NCBI GenBank assembly: GCA_029706075.1
Contig: JAINUG010000031.1
Coordinates: forward strand, 2,277,001 to 2,341,000
Direction: 5' to 3'
DNA from: Aldrovandia affinis
Lineage: Eukaryota; Chordata; Actinopteri; Notacanthiformes; Halosauridae
DNA: 64,000 bases
The notes under the pieces were generated by a model. That model was not told the DNA's origin, did not search any database, and was given only the letters and a program-made list of their open reading frames with translations. Position 1 is the first letter of the stretch, and each line of letters starts with the position of its first letter. Position numbers and translations under genes: made by a program. Of this stretch, positions 10,101 through 19,151 are shown piece after piece.

Positions 10101-10199
10101 GAGAAAGCAGAGGAAGCAGAGGAGCTGAGACTGGACCTGGAGGATGTGAAGAACATGTACAAAACCCAAATCGACGAACTTCTGAAAAATCAAAAATAA
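3463..10199 (+). CDS. tmf1: TMF1 (TATA element modulatory factor, Golgi coiled-coil protein), 3' ten coding exons, 5' end outside window
   Basis: Exons at 3463-3619, 4364-4456, 4602-4758, 5253-5445, 5660-5729, 5819-5911, 6928-7050, 7788-7940, 8087-8212 and 10059-10199, all with AG/GT borders. They sum to 1306 bases: one base completing a codon, then 434 codons and TAA. The first exon encodes ELAELHRAYATKDSEAQEAAL and the last EEAEELRLDLEDVKNMYKTQ followed by IDELLKNQK. These match from memory the conserved C-terminal coiled coil of vertebrate TMF1, including the Ser-rich linker (TPTLSRSSSVSGGDMAGLQ), the block EKTRSIMAEELVKLTNQNDE and the terminal Rab6-binding TMF region. The protein is a golgin that tethers vesicles at the Golgi and binds Rab6. 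About 40 percent of the usual length (near 1,100 residues) is here. Exons 6928 and 7788 have NAGNAG acceptors. The first exon in the window begins in mid-codon, so earlier exons lie to the left. Confidence 0.95.
3620..3835. repeat. Degenerate short-period array just after a TMF1 donor
   Basis: Diverged copies of a word like TACTGATGCCGTCTACT (TACCGATGCCGTCTAC, TACTGACGCTAGTACCG, TACTGATGCTGTATG, CACTGATACCATCTC, CCTGACGCTGTCTAC) fill most of this stretch. Period is irregular, about 25-40 bp. A similar CACTGACGCTCA array follows an EOGT donor at 15290. Confidence 0.5.
3836..4290 (-). mobile_element. 3' end of an L2-type non-LTR retrotransposon (LINE)
   Basis: On the minus strand a frame (4289 down to 4038) reads EASKRSLFYFGPWSWNDLQ-RL, the style of the last part of a fish LINE reverse-transcriptase ORF (aromatic, xWNDLPxxL). 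It is followed by a 3' tail whose plus-strand image is CCTTTATTTAACCAGAAATA and CCCATTGAGACCGAGGTCTC, a pattern common to fish LINE tails. 5'-truncated and dead. It lies in the TMF1 intron 3620-4363. Confidence 0.65.
5070..5132 (-). repeat. L2/V-SINE-type 3' tail fragment
   Basis: TTTTAAGCATTTAGCAGATG followed by CTCTTATCCAGAGCGACTTA. It shares the flanking GCATTAATACATGGTA with the copy at 1236-1296, so both derive from the same repeat subtype. Located in the TMF1 intron 4759-5252, which otherwise shows nothing recognisable. Confidence 0.75.
6000..6065 (-). repeat. V-SINE tail, probably the left half of a split element
   Basis: A degraded GCTTAGCAGAGGCCCTTATTC followed by CACAGTGATTAACA is a minus-strand V-SINE/L2 tail. 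The matching tRNA-like head on the same strand appears only at 6797-6880, after two other repeats, which suggests later insertions split one element. Confidence 0.5.
6084..6300. repeat. Interspersed mosaic repeat, copy 1 (segments A then B)
   Basis: Segment A (6084-6164: CCCAGAGAGAAGTTATAAAT, GCGAGCACAACTCAACC, ACCTTCAAGGTGCAC, CTTACTGAAA) is followed by segment B (6165-6260: GAAAACGCCAGCACTCAAAG, AATGTCCTTTATAT, CAGACAAATAACAACG, GTTTCAGC). The same two segments occur at 27502-27666, but there A is on the opposite strand and on the other side of B. The family is not recognised. Confidence 0.75.
6381..6750 (+). mobile_element. tRNA-headed SINE, second type (Glu-tRNA-like head), near full length
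   Basis: The head has an A box (GTGGTCCAGTGGTTA) and a B box (GGGGTTCAATTCCCC). A G/C-rich body follows (GGCTCTGGCCGGGAGCGCCA, GGCGATTGGCTGTCCGCC), and the tail ends ATTGGCTACCAAATTGGGAG AAAATGGG...AATCTGAAAC. Copies are at 20653-20965 and 38576-38942, with minus-strand fragments at 7286-7533 and 8452-8545. Confidence 0.85.
6797..6880 (-). repeat. V-SINE head fragment
   Basis: The minus strand reads as a tRNA-like head: AGTATAATGGTAAGGGAACT then GCAGGTTCAAACCCCAGGTG. It resembles the head of the complete copy at 39803-39999 and ends about 50 bp before the NAGNAG acceptor of TMF1 exon 6928. Confidence 0.6.
7137..7196. repeat. GT microsatellite
   Basis: About 28 GT/GCGT dinucleotides directly after the donor-side sequence of TMF1 exon 6928-7050. 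Confidence 0.95.
7286..7533 (-). mobile_element. SINE of the Glu-tRNA-headed type, internally deleted
   Basis: It begins with the inverted tail (CCCAATTTGGTAGCCAATTA), passes the G/C-rich body (GGGGCGGTCAGCCAATCGCT) and ends in the inverted B box (GGGTTTCGAACTGCGG). The middle is shorter than in the copy at 6381. Confidence 0.7.
8452..8545 (-). mobile_element. SINE tail fragment of the Glu-tRNA-headed type
   Basis: The inverted tail TTCTCCCAATTTGATAGCCA is followed by a piece matching the CTACGG/GTAGTGACGAAGGCG part of the body. An A/T-rich stretch at 8398-8450 precedes it. Confidence 0.65.
8694..8855. repeat. 43-bp tandem repeat, three full copies plus a partial one
   Basis: Units start at 8694, 8737 and 8780 with TGATAGGACAGCACTCACTC then CATAAGCTAAGAGAGGGTAA AGG. 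They look identical; a fourth copy from 8823 has an internal deletion. Such low divergence suggests recent expansion. It lies in the last TMF1 intron (8213-10058). Confidence 0.95.
8856..9734. other. TMF1 intron sequence without a recognisable element
   Basis: A/T-rich intronic DNA. The only repeat-like trace is CTGCTAAATGCTTAAAATGT at 9556-9575, a weak L2-tail resemblance. I see no gene, and the short open frames have no coding character. Confidence 0.6.
9735..10058. repeat. About 43-bp tandem array made of the TMF1 last-exon 3' splice-site region
   Basis: At least five diverged units of the form GGAGGTGGAACAGAACAACA then CTGTCTTGGTGTTGATGTAT TTT. The last intronic unit leads straight into the real acceptor (GGGTTGATGTTTGCTGTTGC TCAG). 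The unit start also resembles the exon itself: GGAGCTGGAGCAGAGACATA in the exon against GGAGGTGGAACAGAACAACA in the array. The array thus looks like repeated duplication of the intron-exon junction. The unit at about 9745 keeps a TTTTAG/GAAC acceptor-like core. Confidence 0.8.
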
Positions 10200-11350
10200 A
10201 TCCCGTATTCAAGCAGTCCGCTTTCCACAAGCGAAAATAGTAGTTTTCAACAACAACAAAAAAACAAAACTGTTGCATGTGCTGTTCAAGGATGGTTGAC
10301 ATTCTTAATCTCCTCGTCTATAACTGGGATGTTGTTTCTGTACCCTTTTCATAACTTTCATAAGGATAAAAGCTGTGTTACTTAAAAACTCCAAAGTTTT
10401 ATTTTTGTTCTAAAATAGTTTTAGCTATTTAGCTATTCAGTTATGTATTGTTTAAGGGGAAACAGGTTAATAATATCACAACAAAACTGTATTGTGGAAG
10501 GAGATTCTCATTCACTACATTTCAGACGATGTGTTATATGAAGGACATACATATTTGGACTCTCACCAGGTAGTTGTGGACTGTTGCCATGTGTGTTAGA
10601 CACCTGCTGTTGTGTTTTTAATTAAAGTTAAGTAATTGAAGGCATTCTTTTTTTTAATTTTTTTATTGAACATTTGACATGGTTAGTCAGGTTTGATGGG
10701 TGGTTTCATTGGCTGAGACTTTGTTTAGCCTCTTAGCAGTTTTAGATCACCACACAACATGTGCTGAAGTGTAAAACCTTTGGTTTCTCACATTCTAGTC
10801 TTGTGTTGTGGGTTTTTATGTAAATGAAAATAATATATTGAAGGCATGGGACCAGATATGTAGCTGAAGTGTTTTCATGAATGTGTCATGGTTTGCAGAG
10901 TGTGTAACCCAGCTGTGAGAGGCAAATGTTGTGGGGTGTCAACTATGCATTACAAATACTTAATGATTATACTTCCAGGGTGACTGTTTACTTACAAGAT
11001 GTATTTAAATTGATTTAATCTGAATCCAGTATACTGGTAGGGTGTAGTGCGCATTGTGATTCACAAAATGTTGATTTCCTCTTTTGCTGTAGTTCTATTT
11101 CTGGAAACAAAACTCATATATCAAACATGATGAAAATATAGGGTACCACAAAGTGTACCTTTCTGCTGTGTATGATTGCATTTCATTACACTGATGCATC
11201 TGTGTTTTACATTTCATGTGAAATGTAATCGTCTACCACATTGTAACATGATTCTAAGGAGCAGAATGAAAACAATAGCACATGGGTTTTGACATATTTG
11301 CAACATGTTTGCCTGTTGTAAATGAATGTAAATATAAATTTGAGAATAAA
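10200..11350 (+). other. tmf1: TMF1 3' UTR
   Basis: A/T-rich sequence after the TAA at 10197-10199, without open frames or repeats. A canonical AATAAA at 11345-11350 is the best polyadenylation signal; the transcript probably ends a little after it. An earlier ATTAAA at 10621-10626 could serve a shorter form. Confidence 0.65.
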
Positions 11351-11399
11351 TGGGATAAGTTAAGTACAATCTCGATTGCATATGTTAATTCCTGATAAT

Positions 11400-11610
11400 A
11401 TAATGAACCATCGTCTTGTGTTTCAGTTTCTGCGGATGACGTTCTTAGATAAATGAATCCAATAATCGATTATCCACGTTCGGCTATTTTGTCGATGTGG
11501 ATATTAGGATCCACAGCCCCACCTGGTGCCTAATAATATATCGCATGCCGGCGTATAGTTTCCGGTGTTATGGCGCCTAGCTCCTCGTACTTCTGCTTAG
11601 TTTCTCCGAG
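11400..11610 (+). promoter_or_regulatory. eogt: EOGT promoter region and noncoding first exon
   Basis: A compact region between the TMF1 3' end and the first EOGT intron. It holds an ETS-type TTTCCGG at 11559-11565 and ends in a strong donor (CTCCGAG/GTAAGTGAG, cut after 11610). No TATA box is evident, as is usual for a housekeeping promoter. The start site is not determined. An ATG at 11570 opens a short upstream ORF that would continue into exon 2. Confidence 0.55.
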
Positions 11611-12843
11611 GTAAGTGAGATTAAGAAATATATTAATTTATTTGGCATGTGGAAAGTTACCTTTAAAATATTTTTAGTTTCGGTTGTTCTTATACGATTG
11701 TGTGCGTGCGCAGGCGCCATATTTGATCCACTGAATACAGTGATGGTGATCCGCTGGGATACAGGCTACATTGTGGCTATGGAATGCATGCGCAATACTT
11801 TGCGTGGCGATTTGTGTGTTATGAATAATACAATCTGTTGAATCGGGGCATTTTTAATGCTTTTGTTGTGTTTCCTACTACTATGCCGATACATCCGTCT
11901 GGTGCATTGCTAGCTAACGTTTATTAGTATTATTATTATGTAAGCCGTTGGCTGTGCCAATAGCGTCTTCATAATGCATCGTTCTATCACTGTATATACC
12001 TATACCATATGTAATTAGGAATAAACTGGGAATTGAGAAACATGTATGACAATAGTGGTGGAAAACAAGGAATTTAACTTTTTTTTAAATCGCTCATGCC
12101 AAGCATACCTTGTCGGTTAAAGCTAATCGGTTGCCCGAGGCGAAGGAATTAAGAGCAAGGAATTAAGAGCGTCTGACTTTAATTTGTCAGTTTGTATTCG
12201 ATGTAATGCAAACAGACTGTCTATTTTTGCGTTCAGTGTAAAGAGCTAGGCAGTGTGTGTTATTAGCACTTATCGTTTAAGTGGGCGTTGTGCTGTGCAA
12301 CCAACGAGAGATTGGAATTTCCCACGGGTCGAAAAGAATTTCAGCAATCTTACCATCTCTTTCTTTAGCACATGGCTGGCTGTCGCTCCATTACTTCTGG
12401 ACTTTTCCTGTATTGCCTTTGTTTTTCTGTACTGGGGGGTAGTTGGCGTGAAATGGTTACGTTTCCTAAAGTACGTAGGTCATCAAGTAAGTTGGCACAC
12501 AGTCTTACATCTAACGAATAGCATGGCAATTTAGTCAACATAATCATTTTAAGAGGGCACGATTGTCTCACATTTCGAGTTTATGTTTCTTGTTCTGGTT
12601 CATCTGCTTGCGATGCAATAACAGAACGCGCACTTGTTTTCTGATGTAAACCACGAAACTTCCCCTATCCCAGTCCAGATTGCCAAAACAATGGTAGGAA
12701 AGGGACCACTAATATTTCCTGCAACAGGACCTCATAGAGCTGAGATCCGCCATAAGCAGTTTCCCACGCAGTGTACTAATTCTATACCGGTGTTTTTTCC
12801 CCCCCATGCCCGTTTCAAAGCGCTTGCCTGACTCTCTCTGCAG
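11611..12843 (+). other. eogt: EOGT intron 1
   Basis: Ends in a good acceptor (ACTCTCTCTGCAG, 12843). It contains no recognisable repeat beyond A/T-rich stretches. Open frames at 11647-11841, 12253-12534 and 12634-12831 show no family similarity and are judged chance. Confidence 0.6.
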
Positions 12844-12898
12844 GGTTTCGGGTGTGTTGTCAACTAGTGCGACCATCCCAAATGCTCTATGATTTACT
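12844..12898 (+). promoter_or_regulatory. eogt: EOGT 5' leader in exon 2, with upstream ATGs
   Basis: Noncoding part of exon 2 between the acceptor at 12843 and the start codon at 12899. A reading frame opened at ATG 11570 in exon 1 would be spliced in here and stop at TGA 12890-12892, six bases before the EOGT ATG. Further out-of-frame ATGs sit at 12882 and 12889. The main start has A at -3. This layout predicts restrained translation of EOGT if exon 1 is as drawn. Confidence 0.5.
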
Positions 12899-15800
12899 AT
12901 GCTGTTGCTGGTAGCACTGGGCATGGTCTTCGCTTACACTGTGGTCAGCACAGAGACGGACGATCGCGTTTTCACCAACAACAAAAGCCACAAACCACGG
13001 CTGAACTACAGCACCTTCTCGTTGCCGGAGGAGCATATCCCATACTTTCTCAGCAGTAACAAGAAGCTTGCCAAGCTCTGTCGGGAGGACCCCCTCTGTC
13101 CATTCAAAGTAAGATGAGTACTTTTCTTCCTGACTGCAGTACGTTTTTTGAAGGATGTGTAGTTCTTCTGAGCATGCAGTTTTTTAATTTTATTTACAGT
13201 AGCACTTTGTGGTGTAGCCAAAAATAGCCCCTGGTGCTATTATCAGCATCCAGAAAGCACATTGGTTTCACAATGCAGGAGAAGTTGATGATGTTGCTGT
13301 AGCCCTTGTGTGATGAAATGACCTAGTTTGCTGTAACAAGACCGATAACAAGCTGCTGTGGGTTTTGTGGAGTGTCGCTCAGTTTAAGAGCATGCTGCGG
13401 ACCGGGCTCTGCGGTTCCCCTTCCCTCCTTCCAATATCTCCTTGACTTGTTTGTTCCCCTGACAGGACGTGCTGCGGGGAGGGAAGGCTTGCTGGGGGTA
13501 TGAGAAGAGTTGTTTGCCGGAGGACAGGTTCGGCTATCCCGTCTGCTCCAAGGTCGACTCGGGATGGTGTGTCCTTGCCCTTCGCCAAAACACAGATGGA
13601 GAAAGCATTTGTAGACTATGTGACATTTCTGCAAGTGAAACACACCTGCACCATCATCCTAAATATGGGTGCTACATATGATGTGCACTCATAAATCCAT
13701 GGTCAGATTGTTTTGATGTTTGTAACATCTGGTCACAGGTGTCTTGTGCAACCAAAAAACGTAATTTATCATCCACTCAAACATCATGTGTTTCATGTGT
13801 CGTAAAAAGAGAGTGATAAGTGATTCAGCCTGCTGAAGTCTTATGTTAGTGCCTTTGGAGCAAATGAGGAATAACCCTGGCACTCGTGCCCTCCTTTGTA
13901 CCCAGGGCTAGCTCAGTTCAATCTGCTCAGGACGTGTTCTGGAAACAGGCAGACTTCGGCTACGTGAGAGAGCGTCTAGATGAAATGAAAACACTCTGCA
14001 AGCCTTCAAATCCTGTGAGTTTTTAATTCTGTTTGCTTAGAATTGTCTAAATATCTTCTTTTTTTGTTGTTGTTGAAAATGTACAATACAGCTTTGAACT
14101 TTACAAATGTATTTTGTATTATCTCAAAAGTCTAATGACTGTGAATACCGTTCTGTCTTTATAATGCAGACAATTTGCTGCAATGTATTAGCAAAGACTT
14201 CGCCACAGATGATTGAGCTGTAGAGCAGAACGCTCTCTTTAAGTGTCTGGCATTTTGCCCTTTTCAGTTGACAGCTGCTGTGTGTAATTTACAGGCACTT
14301 CTAAAGGTAGGGATTGTTCCTATGGCAGGTCTCTATAAAATTACCCTCTAATGATGAGGGTTATTTCTATGGCTGTAGGTGGAAATCGCCCCTGAGCACT
14401 TGTCTGAAGCCATTTTGCATTTTGCTTCCTAATGGTTGAGGTCAGGGTTTGGGTTGAGTTTGTCAGTGCTTCGGGAGAGTTTTTCTGTGAGCTGTTTCTG
14501 TGGCAGATCTCTATAAGGTTACCTACTGAAGGTGAGGGTTGTTTCTGTGGCAGGTCTCTTTAAGGTTACCTGCTAAAGGTGGGGGTTGTTTCTGTGGCAG
14601 GTCTCTTTAAGAGGGTTCCCACAGGTCCTTGAAAAGCTGAAAAGTGCTTTATATTGAATGGAATGTTTCATTTAAGAATGAGGTCCTTTAAAATGCAGTC
14701 ATTGACGGTCCTTCAAAAGGTCTTGAATTTAGCATTAGAAATGTGGTGGGAACCCTGCCATAAGGTCACTTGCTAAAGTTGAGGGTTGTTTTTTTTCTCC
14801 CCAGGGAGACTCATCTCTGACCTGCACCAGCCACATGCGCTTCTGCAGAGCCACTAACCTCTACCTGGACCTGAGAATTCCCCGGAGAGCACATGAGAGG
14901 TCAGCGAGGGATGAGTCTTAGCTGCCTCCCAGCATGATCCTCTCTAAAACAGGAAGCAGCTGCAGGGTGGCACACCCACTGCCATACACTTACGGAACTG
15001 TAGCAGTTGCAAGATCTGTGGACAATGGTTAAAGATAAACTACGCGACGATTTCCTCTTCTTCTTCTCATTTCTATTGGTACTAGTAGCCTAGTTGTAGT
15101 TTCTGTGGTGTTTATTTTTCTTATACTGTATTTTGCTTGCTGTGTATGCCCTCGCTGGTGTTGCTACTCCGCGCAGGTATAAAGAAGACTTCCTTCAGGC
15201 AGGGGAGATTGGTGGTCACTGCAGTCTGAACCTTAGAGCCCTGCATTCAGAAGGACAGCACAAGAGCCCACTCCAGTCCTGGTGAGAGAGTTGCACTCGT
15301 TCGGGGTCACACTGACACTCCCGTGACACTCGAACCGCCACTCGAACCACGACTGACGCTCAGTTACCCACCGACACTCACCCGCATCACACTGATGCTC
15401 ATTTTCACACCGACGCCGTGTGAGTGAGTATTACTGATTCTCAGCATCACATTTAAACAACGTCACAATTACAGTCACGCGTAGCCCTTAGAGGTCTTGG
15501 GCTATTTTGTCTCGTTGTCGAGGACAAAAGACGGGTCGTCAATTTTGTCGTCAGCATCACTCTCGATGTCAGACTCCTTACCAATAATTTCTTCAAGTTT
15601 GTCATCCTCGACGTACAAAAGCAAGGTTTGTGGTACATTTAGCATTCGCCTCACACGAGGCTCAACTCGCCTCATTTCTCCTCCACAAAAACTCCAAAAA
15701 CTAGCTAGGCATTTTTTTCTGTTTCATAATATGACAAAAAACGCTGAAGATATTCAAACAAATGCGACGCCTGCCTCACATACTGTATGCGCTTTTACGC

Positions 15801-18800
15801 ACGCGTAAATATAATTTTTATATCAAATTAAAATGATAATATCTCCGTTTTTACTTGGTCTTTCAACGTCATTCAAAAAACTACCATGGGGTTTCAAGCC
15901 AGAACTTTTGAGTGAAGTTGACGGCAATGCTCAAAGTGACTTCGTTTTAAAGCTACGGCGTCTTGAACCAGTTACTGATTTGATCACGCCGGCGTGATCG
16001 GCGACTCCTAAGGGTTAATCCGTAACACCGACGCTCACGGAATAACAGTGATTCAGAGACCAGAAGTAACCTCTAGTGCTCATTTCGTTCCAAAAGATAA
16101 TGATGAGGCAAACTCTGGCACTCTGTCTAAAACACAGAATCTTAACTATGCCAACAAAATCCCAGATCAAAAACTTAATGCAGATTATTAATGGTGATGA
16201 CAACAATGGTGACCTTGTAACTGTGGAACAATTTCCATCCCTGTAGCTCCTGCCAAGCGTGCCCCAACAATTACTTCTCTTTCAAAGTCACTGATGTTTC
16301 ATCTTGTAGCCATGCTAACCATAATTATAGACAACCAGGCCTGCCCAACATTTTTGTACAGGACCCTGAGCATGCTGGGGTGTTAATTGCTGTGTGGAAG
16401 CACCTGCTTTCAATATACTTTGTGTCCCTCATTTACACAAGTGTTTCCACCTTTTTGCCTACTACCTGTATATTGTGTATGCTTGCTGTACGTAGAGTTC
16501 TAGTTAAGAACATCTTGGTACATTTTCTTACAAAGGTTTGCTGAGCTGCAGATGTACACAGAGCTTAACTTCCACCCAGTGGATGATGGGATGTGTGACA
16601 TCATCATCGAAAGGCCCACAGTCTTTATGAAACTAGATGCAGGTAAAGACCTCTTTCCTTTGGGCCTCGTTCTGTGAGTTAAAATGGATTTCTCTGGAAC
16701 ATTTGTGATTTGTCATTGTCCCTCTTGCAGGGGTGAATATGTACCATCACTTCTGTGACTTTGTGAACCTCTACATCTCTCAGCACCTCAACAACTCCTT
16801 CAGCAAAGACATCAACATTGTCATGTGGGACACTGTGGGTATTCTGCTATTATCGTGTCAAATCAGTGTCATTATTACCAGTGATTGGATTATGGGCATT
16901 CACCTGTGAACATTAGGTGTTGGAATATCAGTGTCCAGAACATAAGCTCACTCAAAAGAACATCTTCTTACGAACATTTTCTTAAGATTAAATTGCAGTC
17001 CTAACCACAGAATCAGTGTCGAAGCTTGACAAATGAGCTTTAATGGATCACTTTCAGTAATGAGCCTCATTTTCTGTTGTTACTGCATATTACTGTTTGT
17101 ACAGCAGTTACTGGAGTTGATGCAGCAGGCTACCTCACACATCTACAGTGCAGCTGTGTTACAAATGCGTGTGAAGCAGTAAGTGAGGAATTCAGGGGGC
17201 AGTGCAGGGAAAAAACATCATGATTCATGAGAAACATTATCCTGTCCATTGTTCCCCCCTTTGTTAGTGCAGGCGTAGGAAGGAGGCAACGAAAGAGAGG
17301 GGGGAGAGAGCCAGAGAGAGCCAGAGAAAGAGGGGAAATGGGAGTACCTTTCATCTGACAAACAATGGATATGAACATATCCAGTGCAGGCACTCATGCT
17401 GGAAAAATAATGATAACAAACTTTTTTGTACATTGTATTTTTGTTACAGTCTTTTAAAACCATGTTTAACAGTGAACACAATTTTCTACTAGCAATATTC
17501 CGAATACCTGTGAATTTCGAAAATGCTAGTTGTGCATGTTAACATTCCAAACAAGCCATTCATGTCCAAGCAAAGTAAATAGTTTCAGTCATAATTGAAG
17601 TGTATGAGTAGATAGGTACTCCGAAAAAAAATTACCTCTCAAAATGAGCCCTTTCACAGCAGGTTAAAAGACTTGAGACAAAAAAACTAAAGTTTGTGAG
17701 CAAATACAGTACAGTACAAGTAGATTGTTTGTAGAGAATAGAACAAGGTTTACAGCATTGCAGGCTGCGGTGTTCAGCCAAGCCGTCTCGTCTTTTGCTG
17801 CACAGAGCTTGTATGGATATGGAGATCTGTTCAGCGAGACATGGAAAGCGTTCTCAGATCATGACGTTATTCATCTTAAAACCTACGACTCTAAAAAGGT
17901 AAGGACGGCCACAACTTTAATTTCTTAGAATACATTCAAAGTTCTCCAAAGGGAAACTAAAATAAATGTATTGTCATTCAGCTCTTGGCATCACTGTTGT
18001 TTGTTCACTGTTCAGAAAATGCACCGACTAGTGGTGTGTCAGTGTTTCGACACTGAATGCTGACATTAGTCAGACCGTGTTGTTGGGTGTAGATTAGTAG
18101 AGTTTCAATCAATCAATTCGTAACCGATCAGCAGCTCATCATTTCCTTTGTTGGCTCTTTGCATTCACTTTGTGAACTGTATTACAGTGGTTCTCTGTGG
18201 CTCAGTTGGTAGAGCACAGCGTTGGCAACGCTTAGGTTGTGGGTTCAATCCCCACTGGGACCACACATACTGAAAATATATACATTCACTACTGTAAGTC
18301 GCTTTGGATAAAAGCGTCTGCTAAATGGCGTATATTAGTATTAAGTCAGAGCAGCCTCACAAGCCCTTATCTTAAAGGTTTGGTGCAGAGGCAAACCCAC
18401 AGTAACCCTCCCTTATCATTGACTTTGATTGTTTTGTTTGATGGTATTTTTGGCGCCACTGTGTACCCGTTTTTTTCTGATCTAGTGTTTATGCTGCGTT
18501 TCGATGTATTTCACAGGTGTGCTTCAAGGACACATTTTTTTCATTGCTTCCTCGGATGAGATACGGACTGTTTTACAATACACCATTAGTGAGTATCCCT
18601 CCCTCAGACTTATTTGAATTCATTTTTAATCGCCATGTCCAATTGCCTTATCCAGGGCAACTTAAATGTACACAGCCTATATTTCTGTGTAATGTACCTT
18701 GTTCAAGGGTATAGTGGTAGTGCCTTACCTGCAACCTGGTTTAAATCACTGAGGCTTGTGAAAGGTGGGGATTTTCAAATGGGGCCCACTATCTGCCAGT

Positions 18801-19092
18801 ATTGGTTCAGTAAACATGTGTTTAATTATATGAATTCGTCCTGTTAGTACATAGTGATCCCTATGATCTGCTACAGGCAGCCTTGAGGTTTGAAATATTT
18901 ATATATTACTTTGATATCTGACAATTGTATGTCTGTACAGCTGGTGTGCAAATAGGTACATGTTTGTCCCGGCTGCTAATAGTATTGATGTATGTGTGAG
19001 TGTGAGAGAGAGGGGAAATTATAGAAGCAGAGAGGAAAAATTATAAATAGTTGATGTATATGAATCACAAATTCGCTTCTGTGCGTGTGCGT

Positions 19093-19151
<59 letters not shown>

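Noticed and set aside
11647..12831. Several 60-95-codon frames in EOGT intron 1
   Set aside because: No similarity or splice support; expected by chance in A/T-rich introns.
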